Source: Dyadobacter beijingensis DSM 21582 (GTDB lineage: Bacteria; Bacteroidota; Bacteroidia; Cytophagales; Spirosomataceae). Taken from it: a stretch of 64,000 bases of DNA. This document shows, piece after piece, positions 41,655 to 51,560 of this stretch. How positions within the stretch are numbered: position 1 is the first letter of the stretch; every line of letters begins with the position of its first letter. The stretch is taken from contig NZ_KB907787.1 of NCBI RefSeq assembly GCF_000382205.1, forward strand, positions 1,031,176 through 1,095,175, given 5' to 3'. The notes beneath the pieces were generated by a model. It did no database searches, was not told the DNA's origin, and saw only the letters and a program-made list of their open reading frames with translations. Made by a program: the position numbers and the translations under genes.

Positions 41655-44033
41655 ATGTTAAAAAACTATTTCAAAATCGCTTTTCGGAACCTTTGGAAGC
41701 ATAAGGTGTTTTCGCTGATCAATGTGATGGGGCTGACGGTAGGGATGTCGGCGTGTTTGTTGATCTCGATGTATGTCCATTTCGAGCTGACTTATGACGC
41801 ATTCCATTCCAAAGCCGACCGCATTTACCGGCTGGTCACGGATGTAAAGACGCCTTCGGAAACGATCAATGCGGGCATTACTTCCTGGGCGTTCGGGCCG
41901 ACGATCCAACAGGATTTCGCGGAAGTGGAAGCCTACACGCGCCTGAACGGAGGGAGTTTCCTTGTGCGGAAGGGCGATATCAAGTTCCAGGAGCCTACCG
42001 TATTTGCAGACTCGTCGCTGTTCCGCGTTTTTGATTTCCAACTTATCCAGGGCGACCCGAAAACGGCATTGAAAGAGCCGCTAAGCATCGTTTTTACCGA
42101 AAAGGCCGCAAAGAAATATTTCGGCGATGCCGACCCGGTAGGGCAGACGCTGCTGCTATCGGGTGAAGGCCTGCCGGCGAAGGTGACGGGCGTCATGAAG
42201 GATATTCCCGAAAACTCCCTCATCAAGGGCGATATGTTCGTATCGATGACCACCATGACGCAGCGTTTCAACCGCGGGATCGACAATGAATGGGGGAATT
42301 TCGGCGCTATGACATATCTCTTGCTTAAAAACGGGGCCGACAGCAAGTCGCTGGAAAAGAAATTTCCGGCCTACCTGGAACGTCGCGCGGGCAAGCTTAT
42401 GCGCGAGAGCAAGATGTCTTATGTGCTTTTTCTTGAACCGCTCCTGAGCGTGCATTTGCATTCCGAGCGCGATGTGCCCGAGAAAGGGAGCATGAATAAT
42501 GTATATGTATTTTCAGTGGTGGCAGCATTCATCCTGCTCATTGCCTGCATCAATTTTATCAACCTCACCACCGCCCGCTCCGCCGAACGGGCCAAAGAAG
42601 TAGGCATTCGCAAAGTGGTAGGCGCCGCAAGACCATTGCTGGCGCGGCAATTCGTGAGTGAATCGGTGATGCTTTGTTTGATCGCATTTCTTTTTTCCAT
42701 TGCCCTGTCTGCTGCGCTGATACCGCTTTTCAACGACCTGGCGGGGAAAATCATCACCACCGGCATTTTTGACAATCCACTCTTTATCGGCACCATGCTG
42801 CTGGCGGCGGTGCTACTGGGCGTGCTGGCAGGCTTGTACCCGGCCTTGGTCTTGTCGTCGTTCGAGCCGGTGACGGTGCTAAAAGGACGCTTTACGACGA
42901 GTGTGAAGGGTATTCTGCTGCGTAAAGGGCTGGTAACCGTCCAGTTTGCCATTTCAATCGCGCTCATCATTTCGACGATGATCGTTTACATTCAAATGAA
43001 CTACATGCGTAACCGCGACCTCGGTTTCAGCAAGGACCAGATGCTCGTCGTGAATACCGAAGGCGACCCTAAAAGGGAGGCGTTCAAGCAGTCGCTGAAC
43101 GGCCTCGCAGGCATTCAATCCACCGCCGCGTCGTCGAGCGTGCCGGGAAGCTCCAATCCCGGCGCGTATTCGGAGATCGAAAACAAAAGCGGCGATTTGC
43201 AGGTTTCGAATCTTGATCTCTATTTCGTCGATTTCGACTACATTCCGCATTTCGGCCTCAAAATGGTGGCCGGGCGGCCATTTTCAAAGGAGTTCGGAAC
43301 TGACACCACCCAGGCCATGGTAGTTAACGAAGCCGCGGTGAAGCTGCTGGGTTACAGCAAGCCCGAAGAGGCACTGGGCCGGCGTTTCAGACAATGGGGC
43401 CGCGAGGGCAAGATTATCGGCGTCATCAAGGATTTCCATTTCCGGTCGTTGCAGGAGGCGATCAGGCCGCTCACAATGCGCATTGAACCGGGTGGTTCGG
43501 AGCTCGTCTCGATGAAAATCGAGGGCAGCCGCTTGAAAGAAACTGTGGCCGAGGTGGAAGCGAAATGGAAAGCTGCCATGCCCGACAGGCCTTTCAGCTA
43601 CTATTTTATGGACGAATTCTTCGACCGGCAGTACCGCAGCGAGGAGCGTTTCGAGAAGCTGTTTTTCAATTTTGCGATCCTGGCGATATTCATTTCCTGC
43701 CTTGGACTGCTCGGACTGGCATCGCACAGCACCATGCAGCGCACGAAGGAAATCGGCGTGCGGAAGGTCATGGGCGCGTCCATTGCCAGCATCGTAGGGC
43801 TGCTTTCGCGCGATTTTCTCAAACTGGTACTCATCGCTTTCGTCGTCGCGTCGCCCATCGCCTACTTCGGGATGGAGCGGTGGTTGGAGCATTTCGCTTA
43901 CCGGACGGACATTTACTGGTGGATATTCGCTATTGCCGCCGCGCTGTCCGCCGTGATTGCATTTGCTACGGTCAGTTTCCAGAGCATCCGAGCGGCGGTC
44001 ATGAACCCTGTAAAAAGCCTGCGGAGCGAGTAA
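41655..44033 (+). CDS. MacB/FtsX-type ABC permease P9
   Basis: 792 aa. Head MLKNYFKIAFRNLWKHKVFS; TM1 GLTVGMSACLLISMYVHFELTYD. The first coupling segment is TARSAERAKEVGIRKVVGAARPLLARQFVSES, TM5 is in LVTVQFAISIALIISTMIVY, and the second coupling segment is QRTKEIGVRKVMGASIASIVGLLSRDF, preceded by LASHSTM. The tail is MNPVKSLRSE. It restarts the array after the 37-41.5 kb interruption and has its own palindrome-plus-promoter region. P10 follows after 191 nt and has separate control signals, so P9 may be monocistronic. Confidence 0.9.
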   Translation: MLKNYFKIAFRNLWKHKVFSLINVMGLTVGMSACLLISMYVHFELTYDAFHSKADRIYRLVTDVKTPSETINAGITSWAFGPTIQQDFAEVEAYTRLNGGSFLVRKGDIKFQEPTVFADSSLFRVFDFQLIQGDPKTALKEPLSIVFTEKAAKKYFGDADPVGQTLLLSGEGLPAKVTGVMKDIPENSLIKGDMFVSMTTMTQRFNRGIDNEWGNFGAMTYLLLKNGADSKSLEKKFPAYLERRAGKLMRESKMSYVLFLEPLLSVHLHSERDVPEKGSMNNVYVFSVVAAFILLIACINFINLTTARSAERAKEVGIRKVVGAARPLLARQFVSESVMLCLIAFLFSIALSAALIPLFNDLAGKIITTGIFDNPLFIGTMLLAAVLLGVLAGLYPALVLSSFEPVTVLKGRFTTSVKGILLRKGLVTVQFAISIALIISTMIVYIQMNYMRNRDLGFSKDQMLVVNTEGDPKREAFKQSLNGLAGIQSTAASSSVPGSSNPGAYSEIENKSGDLQVSNLDLYFVDFDYIPHFGLKMVAGRPFSKEFGTDTTQAMVVNEAAVKLLGYSKPEEALGRRFRQWGREGKIIGVIKDFHFRSLQEAIRPLTMRIEPGGSELVSMKIEGSRLKETVAEVEAKWKAAMPDRPFSYYFMDEFFDRQYRSEERFEKLFFNFAILAIFISCLGLLGLASHSTMQRTKEIGVRKVMGASIASIVGLLSRDFLKLVLIAFVVASPIAYFGMERWLEHFAYRTDIYWWIFAIAAALSAVIAFATVSFQSIRAAVMNPVKSLRSE

Positions 44034-44059
44034 TGCCGCATTTGCGGAACATTTGCCGT

Positions 44060-44096
44060 CGTTCCAAAACGAACGGAACGTGTCCGATACCGAACA
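44060..44096. promoter_or_regulatory. Paired enhancer-like palindromes upstream of P10
   Basis: Proximal TGTCCGATACCGAACA (44081-44096), 15 of 16 positions to the consensus palindrome. The distal copy at 44060-44075 is degenerate (GTTC-CAAAAC-GAAC, centre 21 bp away). The proximal centre lies 75 bp before the -24 GG. Confidence 0.6.
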
Positions 44097-44161
44097 CCAC
44101 TGATTTGTTTTATATAAATGTAAAAAATTGATTTTCAGGTAATTGTGATAGTCTGGTCAAC

Positions 44162-44177
44162 TGGTGCATAATTTGAC
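44162..44177 (+). promoter_or_regulatory. Sigma-54-like promoter of P10
   Basis: TGGTGCATAATTTGAC: GG at -24 and TTG in register at -12, with A instead of C after it. It is 48 nt before the P10 ATG. Confidence 0.5.
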
Positions 44178-44224
44178 GCTTCAAGAATGCTATCCATCCT
44201 TCAACCCTCGTAACCGGCGCCGTT

Positions 44225-46642
44225 ATGTTATCCAGTTATCTGAGAATCGCTTTGCGAAGCCTTTGGAACAAAAAAGCCTTCGCATCCATCAATATTTTCG
44301 GGCTGGCCATCGGCTTGGCCACCTGCATGCTCATCCTGCTGTTTGTGCGGCATGAGCTCAGTTACGACCGGTTCAATGCCCATGCTGACCGAATATTCAG
44401 GGTGACCATGCACGGCCGGATCGGCGGTAATGAAATCGGCCTCGCGGGCGCGTCCGCACCGGCAGGGCCCGCGCTCCTGCGCGATTACCCGGGCGTAGAG
44501 GCATACACGAGGCTCGATGGAAATGGTACTTACCTCGTCAAAAACGGGAATAAGAAATTTACCGAAGACCGTGTCACCTTTGTCGATTCCAATTTCTTCG
44601 ATTTCTTCTCGATACCGCTCCTGAAAGGCAATCCGAAAACGATGCTGACGGAGCCGAAAACGATCGTCATCACGGAATCCACCGCATTGAAATACTTCGG
44701 CAGCACCGATCCCGTGGGAAAAAGTCTTACAATGGGCAACCAGGGGCTTTTCCGCGTTACAGGCGTTTGCCGCGACGTCCCTTCCAACGCACATTTCCAC
44801 TACGACTTCTTCGGCTCCATCAAATCCGACGATGTGGGCGAAAAGTGGCTTTCGAGCGGTGCGCATACGTACGTGCGGTTGCGTGAGGGTTATCCGGTCG
44901 AGAAGCTCCGGGCGCAGTCGCCGCAATTGGTTAAAAAATACATTGGCCCTGAAATACAGGAGTTTCTCGGCATTAGCTACGAAGAATACCTGCGCAAGGG
45001 CGATAGTTTCGGCTTCCAGTTTCAGCCGCTGACGACCATTCACCTGCAATCCAACCTCGAAAACGAGCTGGAAGCGAACGGGAACATCAAATACATTTAC
45101 ATTTTCACCGCCATTGCCGCATTCATCCTGCTCATTGCGTGCATCAATTTTATGAACCTTTCCACTGCCGGATCGGCCGGGCGGGCGAAGGAAGTAGGGG
45201 TACGGAAGGTGATGGGCTCGGTACGGCAGCAGCTGATGGCCCAGTTCCTGATCGAATCGGTGTTACTGACGGTTTTTGCGCTTGTCGTGGCCTTCATATT
45301 GGTCATATTGCTATTGCCGGGCTTCAACGATCTGGCCGGCAAGCAGTTTGATATCCAATCTATTCTGAATGCGCCTACCATCGGTTACGCATTAGCCGGC
45401 TGTCTCGCCGTGGGTTTGCTGGCGGGCAGTTATCCTGCATTTTTCCTGTCGGGATTCAAACCGATAGCGGTTTTGAAGGGGAGCATTCAGGCGGGGGTCA
45501 AAAGCGGCTGGCTGCGCAATGCGCTGGTAACCATTCAGTTTGTCGTATCGATCGGCATGATCATCGGCACGATGGTGGTGTACCGGCAGCTGCATTTTAT
45601 TCAAAACAAGAATGTAGGTTTTAACAAGGACCAGGTGCTGATCCTGCACGACACCCATTTACTGGGCGATAAGGCCAAGGCATTCAAGGATGAGCTGCTG
45701 GGCCTTTCACCCGTGAGCAGCGTGACACTCGCCGGCTTCTTGCCCGCAGGCGCTTCGAATAGCGGCACCGACGGTTTCATTCCCGAAAGTGCCGAAAACG
45801 ATATCACACCTTACCGCTTTGCTACCTATCAGGTCGATGAGGATTACCTCAAAACGCTCGGTATAGGACTTTCGGCCGGACGGAATTTCTCCAGGAGCTT
45901 CGGCGGTGACAGCGCGTCCGTGCTTATCAACGAGGCCGCTGCCCGGCAGTTCGGCTGGAAAAACCCGATAGGCAAGCGTATCCGGACGATCGGTAATGGC
46001 CAGCCGGAAACCAAGCGGTTTTATACGATAGTAGGTGTAACTAAAGACTTCCACTTCCGCTCGATGCACGAGCGCATTGCGCCGCTGGTGATGATGTACG
46101 GCGGCGACCTTTTCCAGATCGCCGTCCGGGTGAAGACTACCGACATGCCGGGGCTCATTAAAATGCTGGAAAAAACCTGGAAAGCAAACTCCGATAACCC
46201 TTTTGCCTATTCATTTCTCGACGAGCGTTTCAACAAAATGTATGAATCGGAAATGCGGATAGGGAAGCTGTTCGGCATTTTTGCCAGCCTCGCCGTCATC
46301 ATCGCCTGTCTCGGGCTCTTCGGGCTGGCGGCATTCACCACCATTCAGCGCACTAAGGAAATCGGCGTCCGCAAGGTGCTGGGGGCGTCGGTTGTGAGCA
46401 TTGTCGCATTGCTTTCGAAAGATTTTGTCAGGCTGGTGGGCGTCGCCATTGTCATTGCCTCGCCGCTTGCATGGTACGGGATGAACGAGTGGCTCTCGGA
46501 TTTTGCCTATAAGGTCAATGTAGAATGGTGGGTGTTTGTCCTGGCCGGTGTGCTGGCTGTGGCTGTGGCTTTGCTGACGGTCAGTTTCCAGAGCATCAAG
46601 GCGGCATTGGTGAACCCCGTGAAAAGCTTGCGTAGTGAATAA
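44225..46642 (+). CDS. MacB/FtsX-type ABC permease P10
   Basis: 805 aa. The head is slightly divergent (MLSSYLRIALRSLWNKKAFAS), with TM1 GLAIGLATCMLILLFVRHELSYD. The first coupling segment is TAGSAGRAKEVGVRKVMGSVRQQLMAQFLIES (TAGS replaces TARS). TM5 is in LVTIQFVVSIGMIIGTMVVY, and the second coupling segment is QRTKEIGVRKVLGASVVSIVALLSKDF. The tail is VNPVKSLRSE. It is the first gene of the longest uninterrupted run (P10 to P15), where gaps are 12-77 nt, so one sigma-54-like promoter could serve six permeases. Confidence 0.9.
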   Translation: MLSSYLRIALRSLWNKKAFASINIFGLAIGLATCMLILLFVRHELSYDRFNAHADRIFRVTMHGRIGGNEIGLAGASAPAGPALLRDYPGVEAYTRLDGNGTYLVKNGNKKFTEDRVTFVDSNFFDFFSIPLLKGNPKTMLTEPKTIVITESTALKYFGSTDPVGKSLTMGNQGLFRVTGVCRDVPSNAHFHYDFFGSIKSDDVGEKWLSSGAHTYVRLREGYPVEKLRAQSPQLVKKYIGPEIQEFLGISYEEYLRKGDSFGFQFQPLTTIHLQSNLENELEANGNIKYIYIFTAIAAFILLIACINFMNLSTAGSAGRAKEVGVRKVMGSVRQQLMAQFLIESVLLTVFALVVAFILVILLLPGFNDLAGKQFDIQSILNAPTIGYALAGCLAVGLLAGSYPAFFLSGFKPIAVLKGSIQAGVKSGWLRNALVTIQFVVSIGMIIGTMVVYRQLHFIQNKNVGFNKDQVLILHDTHLLGDKAKAFKDELLGLSPVSSVTLAGFLPAGASNSGTDGFIPESAENDITPYRFATYQVDEDYLKTLGIGLSAGRNFSRSFGGDSASVLINEAAARQFGWKNPIGKRIRTIGNGQPETKRFYTIVGVTKDFHFRSMHERIAPLVMMYGGDLFQIAVRVKTTDMPGLIKMLEKTWKANSDNPFAYSFLDERFNKMYESEMRIGKLFGIFASLAVIIACLGLFGLAAFTTIQRTKEIGVRKVLGASVVSIVALLSKDFVRLVGVAIVIASPLAWYGMNEWLSDFAYKVNVEWWVFVLAGVLAVAVALLTVSFQSIKAALVNPVKSLRSE

Positions 46643-46665
46643 GGTTATTCCAAAGAATGTTGGTC

Positions 46666-49089
46666 ATGCTAAAAAATTACCTGAAAATCACCTTCCGTAA
46701 CCTTTTGAAAAACAAGGGTTACTCGGGCATTAACATCGGCGGATTGGCGATCGGGATGGGCGTAGCGATGCTGATCGGCCTTTGGATTTACGATGAATTG
46801 TCCTTCAACCATTATTTCCGAAACCACGACCGGATCGGGCAAATCCTGCAAAACCAGGTGATCCACAGCGAGAAAAACACCTCTTTCTCGCTGCCCGTTC
46901 CTTATATAGCAGAGCTGAAAAGCCATTATGCAGGGTATTTCAAACACATTGCCGCTTCTAGCCAGGCGGACGAGCAGGTGCTGACGGCCGGCGAAGTAAA
47001 ATTGTCGCGGAACGGGCAGTTTATGGATGCCGTTGCACCCGAAATGTTCTCGATGCAAATGCTGCGCGGTTCGCGCTCCGCGCTCGAAGATCCCCAGGGG
47101 CTCCTGTTGTCGCAATCCACGGCGGAAGCGCTTTTCGGCCAAACTGATCCCATGAACAAGATCGTCAAAATCGGTACGGACCTGGACATGAAAGTGACGG
47201 GTGTCTATGCGGATTTTCCCAAAAACACGAAGTTCAGCGAGGTGCAGTTCATCGGTTCGTGGGATTATTTTCTCGATAAAAACCGCTGGATGAAGGACAA
47301 AAAATGGGACAACCACGCGATCTGGATATTTGCCGAGCTCGCTGATGGCGTCGATTTCGCAACCGCCGACGCGGGCATCCGGCTTTCGGAACTGAGCGTG
47401 ATCAAGCGCATGGACGATATGCGGGAAGAAGCCGCTACCCGCCCCGAAATGTGGCTGCACCCGATGAACGACTGGCATTTGTATTCCGGCTTCAAAAACG
47501 GGGCGGCAGGTGAGGGGCCGGTGAAATATGTCTGGATGGTGGGCATGATCGGGTTTTTCGTGCTGCTGCTGGCTTGCATTAACTTCGTCAACCTGAGCAC
47601 CGCGCGTTCGGAAAAGCGTGCGCGGGAAGTAGGCGTGCGCAAGGCGATCGGCTCGCTGCGGGCGCAGCTGGTAGTACAGTTTTTCAGTGAGTCATTTGTG
47701 ATCGTGCTGCTGTCGTTTCTCGTAGCACTGGGTGGCGTGGTGGCCTCGCTGGCCTGGTTCAATAACCTGGCTGCCAAACAGATGAGTATTCCATGGGATA
47801 ACGCCTGGTTCTGGCTTTGCTGTGCCGGTTTCATTCTTTTGACTTCCCTGCTGGCAGGAAGCTACCCTGCGTTCTTTCTCACATCATTTCAACCCGTGAA
47901 AGTGCTCAAAGGCGCTTCGATACGGGCGAATGTTGGTCGGTTTGCCTACACACCCCGGCAGTTGCTGGTCGTGCTGCAATTCACGATTTCCGTTACCCTG
48001 ATCATCTGCACGTCCATCGTGTACCGGCAGATCCGCTTCGCCAAAGAGCGGCCCGTCGGCTACACGCGCGACGGCTTGCTGATGATCAGCATGAAAACGG
48101 AGGATTTTTACAACAAAACCGACGTCCTGCGCACGGAATTGAAGAATACCGGCATGGTCGACGAGGTGGCCGAATCGCAGAGCCCCGTTACGGGCGTGTG
48201 GTCGTCCAATGAAGGTTTCAGCTGGAAAGGCATGCCGGAAGGCTTCTCCGGGCGCTTCGCGACGCTGACGGTGACGCCCGAATACGCGGCAACGGTCGGT
48301 TGGGAGTTTAAACAGGGCCGTAATCTTTCCCGCAAGCTCGCATCGGACAGTGCGGCATTTGTAATCAATGAATCGGCGGCGCGGCTGCTGGGCATGCCCG
48401 ACCCGCTCGGCGAAGTGGTGTCATGGAAAAGCCAGTGGATGACGGACAATGTGCTCAAACATTTCACCGTCATCGGCGTCGTGAAGGATATGGTCATGGA
48501 ATCGCCTTTCGAACCGGTGAAACCGACCGTTTTCTTCCTTTTCGGTTCGCCCAACTGGATCAATATCCGCCTGAATGCGGGCGTCAGCGCATCGGCTGCA
48601 TTGACCGCCATTGAGAAAGTTTTCAAAAAGCTGGTGCCTGCGGCGCCATTCGAATATAAGTTCGCTGACCAGGAGTACGACGCCAAATTCAGGGCCGAAG
48701 AGCGGATCGGGAAGCTGGCCGGCTTTTTCGCGGGACTGGCGATTCTGATCAGCTGCCTGGGCCTGCTCGGACTGGCCTCTTTCACCGCCGAACAGCGTAC
48801 CAAGGAAATAGGTATCCGAAAAGTGCTCGGCGCTTCGGTAGCGAGCCTATGGCGTATGCTGTCGAAGGATTTTGTGCTGCTGGTAGCCACTGCATGCCTG
48901 CTGGCGGCGCCTTTGGCGTGGTACGCCATGCGCGAATGGCTGGCAAGCTACCCGTACCGCACCGAAATGAACTGGTGGATCTTCGCCCTGGCGGGAGCTG
49001 GCGCGCTCGTGCTCACGCTCGCGACGGTGAGTTATCAGGCTGTTAAAGCTGCATGGATCAATCCGGTAAAGAGTTTGAAAAGCGAATAA
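46666..49089 (+). CDS. MacB/FtsX-type ABC permease P11 (IGLW subtype)
   Basis: 807 aa from the ATG giving MLKNYLKITFRNLLKNKGYSG; an ATG 9 nt upstream adds MLV. Subtype markers shared with P8, P13 and P15: VAMLIGLWIYDELSFNHYFRNHDR, TARSEKRAREVGVRKAIGSLRAQLVVQFFSES, RFAKERPVGYTRDGLL, and VVKDMVMESPFEPVKPTVFF. The second coupling segment is QRTKEIGIRKVLGASVASLWRMLSKDF. The tail is INPVKSLKSE. It lies 23 nt behind P10. Confidence 0.9.
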   Translation: MLKNYLKITFRNLLKNKGYSGINIGGLAIGMGVAMLIGLWIYDELSFNHYFRNHDRIGQILQNQVIHSEKNTSFSLPVPYIAELKSHYAGYFKHIAASSQADEQVLTAGEVKLSRNGQFMDAVAPEMFSMQMLRGSRSALEDPQGLLLSQSTAEALFGQTDPMNKIVKIGTDLDMKVTGVYADFPKNTKFSEVQFIGSWDYFLDKNRWMKDKKWDNHAIWIFAELADGVDFATADAGIRLSELSVIKRMDDMREEAATRPEMWLHPMNDWHLYSGFKNGAAGEGPVKYVWMVGMIGFFVLLLACINFVNLSTARSEKRAREVGVRKAIGSLRAQLVVQFFSESFVIVLLSFLVALGGVVASLAWFNNLAAKQMSIPWDNAWFWLCCAGFILLTSLLAGSYPAFFLTSFQPVKVLKGASIRANVGRFAYTPRQLLVVLQFTISVTLIICTSIVYRQIRFAKERPVGYTRDGLLMISMKTEDFYNKTDVLRTELKNTGMVDEVAESQSPVTGVWSSNEGFSWKGMPEGFSGRFATLTVTPEYAATVGWEFKQGRNLSRKLASDSAAFVINESAARLLGMPDPLGEVVSWKSQWMTDNVLKHFTVIGVVKDMVMESPFEPVKPTVFFLFGSPNWINIRLNAGVSASAALTAIEKVFKKLVPAAPFEYKFADQEYDAKFRAEERIGKLAGFFAGLAILISCLGLLGLASFTAEQRTKEIGIRKVLGASVASLWRMLSKDFVLLVATACLLAAPLAWYAMREWLASYPYRTEMNWWIFALAGAGALVLTLATVSYQAVKAAWINPVKSLKSE

Positions 49090-49101
49090 TTGAACACTCA
49101 T

Positions 49102-51483
49102 ATGCGCGGTAATTATTTGAAATTCTCCTTCCGCAGCCTGGCGAAGCACAGAATGCACGCCGGTATCAACCTGGTCGGGCTTGCCATCGGTATGGCCGGC
49201 GCGATCGTGATTTTTCAATTGGTTAAGTACCACCTGAGCGTCGACCGGTACCATCGTAACGCGGACCGTACGTACCGCGTCGTCGTGGACTTGCATTTGG
49301 CGGATGGCTCGGTGGAGCAGGAGCGGGGCTCGGCGTATGTTTTGCATGAAACATTGAAAAAGGATTTCACTTATGTGGAAAATGCCGCTTATGTGGCGCA
49401 CAAGGAAATGACGATCCGCGTGGACCACCGAGGCGCTTCCCGGAAGTTTCTCGAAAAGGATCACGCCGTTTTTACCAATGCGGACTATTTTCAAATATTT
49501 GATTATAAATGGATTACAGGCAATTCGTCCGTGCTGAATGCGCCCGGGCAGGCCGTGGTGACGGAGCGCTACGCGCGGAAATACTTCGGCAGCGATGATG
49601 CGTTAGGCAAGGTAATCCGCGTCAATAACCGCGAGAATGTCGTCATAGCCGGCATTGTGGCCGATTATCCGGAGCAGACGGATTTCAAACAGGACATTTT
49701 CGTATCGCTTCCGACTTTGAAAAAGATCATCCCGGAATATGGTTACGAGGACTGGGGCTGGATCGATAGCGGCCGCGAAACGTTCATTACCCTGCATGCT
49801 GCCGCCGATAAAGCTGCGTTCGAAAGTCAGATGCCTGCTTTTGCCGACAAATATTACGGCCGCGACGGCAAGGTGTTCCATTACCATTTGCAGGAGCTCG
49901 CCGATGTGCATTTCAACATCGCTTACGGCGGAAAAATCAAGTTTAATACCATTCTGGTGTTGGGCACGGTGGGGGTGCTGCTCGTGCTGATCGCCTGCTT
50001 TAATTTTATCAACCTTTCTACCGCCCAGGCATTCAAGCGGAGCAGGGAAGTGGGTGTGCGCAAGGTGTTGGGCATTTCGCAGGTGCAGGTTTTCTGGCTG
50101 TTTTTACAGGAAACGATCTTGTTGACGGTGCTGGCCGGCGCCGTGTCGGTGTTGATCTCCTGGCTTTTTGCGCCGCTCCTGGGGACGTGGCTGGGACTGA
50201 GTGTGGCCGTTAACCCGTTCATGGATTGGCAGTTGTTCGCGTTTCTGGCATTGCTGCTGGTGTTCGTCGTGTTAATGGCGGGCGTTTATCCGGCATTTGT
50301 CGTGTCGAGCTTCAACCCGGTGAAGGCGATCAAGGGGCTTTTGAAGGAAAATAACCGGAGCTTTTTCTCCGTCAGGAAAAGTCTGGTGGTGACACAATTC
50401 AGCATTTCATTCGTCCTGATAGCGGTTTCGACGCTCATCATCCTGCAATCGGAGTACCTGAAAAACAAAGACCTGGGCATGGACAAAGACCTGGTCCTGC
50501 ACCTGAATTTGCCCGAAACGGAAACGGCCAAGCTCGCCGCATTGCGCAACGAACTGGCCGCATTGCCGGAGGTGACCGATCTGTCGTTTTTCAGGAGCGC
50601 GCCTTCCGTGCAGGTCAGCGGCGGCGGAACGATCAAATTCGAGAACCGCGACTGGGAGAAATTTGTGGCGCGGTCGAGGGCGGCGGACGATCATTTTGTC
50701 AAAACTTATGGATTGAAACTCGTGGCAGGGCGCGCTCCCATGCATTCGGATACGCTGAATGAGCTTCTGATCAACCATAAACTGGTGAAAGCATTAGGCC
50801 TGAAATCGCCGGAAGATGCACTGAACCGCCGCCTGCACGTGGGCGACGCGGGCAAAACGGGTACCATCGTGGGCGTGCTGTCCGACTTCAACAATGGCGA
50901 CCTGTACACCGGCATCGAGCCGACGATCGTATTCGCAGACCAGAAACGGTACCGGTCGGGAGGGGTGAAACTGAGCCGCCTGAACGCCCAGACGATCAAC
51001 CGGATCGCTGCGGCCTGGCAGAAGCAGTTCCCGGAGAATGTATTCGAATACAGTTTCTATGACGAAGAAATCGCGAAATTCTATCAGCGCGAAGAACTCG
51101 CTACGCGGCTTACCACCACATTCGCATTGCTTTCCGTGTGCCTGTCGTGCCTGGGACTTTTCGGTCTGGCGATCTTCGCCATCGAGCAGCGGACGAAGGA
51201 AATCGGCGTGCGGAAAGTGCTCGGTGCTTCGGTAGCGGGCATTACGGCCATGCTGTCGATGGATTTCCTGAAACTCGTTCTCGTGGCAATCGTCATGGCG
51301 AGCCCGGTTGCCTGGTATTTGATGGATAAATGGTTGCAGGACTTCGCCTACCGCATTGATATCCACTGGGGTATTTTCGCCTTGGCCGCTTTTCTGGCAG
51401 CAGGTATCGCCTTGCTCACGGTGGGTTTTCAGAGCGTCAAAGCGGCGCTCACCGACCCCGTGAAGTCACTGAGAAGCGAATGA
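49102..51483 (+). CDS. MacB/FtsX-type ABC permease P12
   Basis: 793 aa from the ATG at 49102 (MRGNYLKFSFRSLAKHRMHAG); a TTG at 49090 directly behind the P11 stop is in frame but adds only MNTH. It is of the same subtype as P7: TAQAFKRSREVGVRKVLGISQVQVFWLFLQET, DYFQIFDYKWITGN, and FPENVFEYSFYDEEIAKFYQREEL. TM1 is GLAIGMAGAIVIFQLV, lacking the usual acidic V/YDELS motif behind it (KYHLSVD). The second coupling segment is QRTKEIGVRKVLGASVAGITAMLSMDF. The tail is TDPVKSLRSE. A heptad repeat starts 13 nt behind its stop. Confidence 0.9.
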   Translation: MRGNYLKFSFRSLAKHRMHAGINLVGLAIGMAGAIVIFQLVKYHLSVDRYHRNADRTYRVVVDLHLADGSVEQERGSAYVLHETLKKDFTYVENAAYVAHKEMTIRVDHRGASRKFLEKDHAVFTNADYFQIFDYKWITGNSSVLNAPGQAVVTERYARKYFGSDDALGKVIRVNNRENVVIAGIVADYPEQTDFKQDIFVSLPTLKKIIPEYGYEDWGWIDSGRETFITLHAAADKAAFESQMPAFADKYYGRDGKVFHYHLQELADVHFNIAYGGKIKFNTILVLGTVGVLLVLIACFNFINLSTAQAFKRSREVGVRKVLGISQVQVFWLFLQETILLTVLAGAVSVLISWLFAPLLGTWLGLSVAVNPFMDWQLFAFLALLLVFVVLMAGVYPAFVVSSFNPVKAIKGLLKENNRSFFSVRKSLVVTQFSISFVLIAVSTLIILQSEYLKNKDLGMDKDLVLHLNLPETETAKLAALRNELAALPEVTDLSFFRSAPSVQVSGGGTIKFENRDWEKFVARSRAADDHFVKTYGLKLVAGRAPMHSDTLNELLINHKLVKALGLKSPEDALNRRLHVGDAGKTGTIVGVLSDFNNGDLYTGIEPTIVFADQKRYRSGGVKLSRLNAQTINRIAAAWQKQFPENVFEYSFYDEEIAKFYQREELATRLTTTFALLSVCLSCLGLFGLAIFAIEQRTKEIGVRKVLGASVAGITAMLSMDFLKLVLVAIVMASPVAWYLMDKWLQDFAYRIDIHWGIFALAAFLAAGIALLTVGFQSVKAALTDPVKSLRSE

Positions 51484-51496
51484 TATTAGAGAAAAT

Positions 51497-51528
51497 GGCG
51501 GTCGGCGGTCAGTTGTCGGCGGTTCGCC
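51497..51528. repeat. Heptad-type repeat, locus D (between P12 and P13)
   Basis: GGCGGTCGGCGGTCAGTTGT-type heptads followed by CGGCGGTTCGCC, in the 77-nt gap between P12 and P13. Confidence 0.6.
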
Positions 51529-51560
51529 CACTTGCATAGAACGTTAACCCAATAGCATCC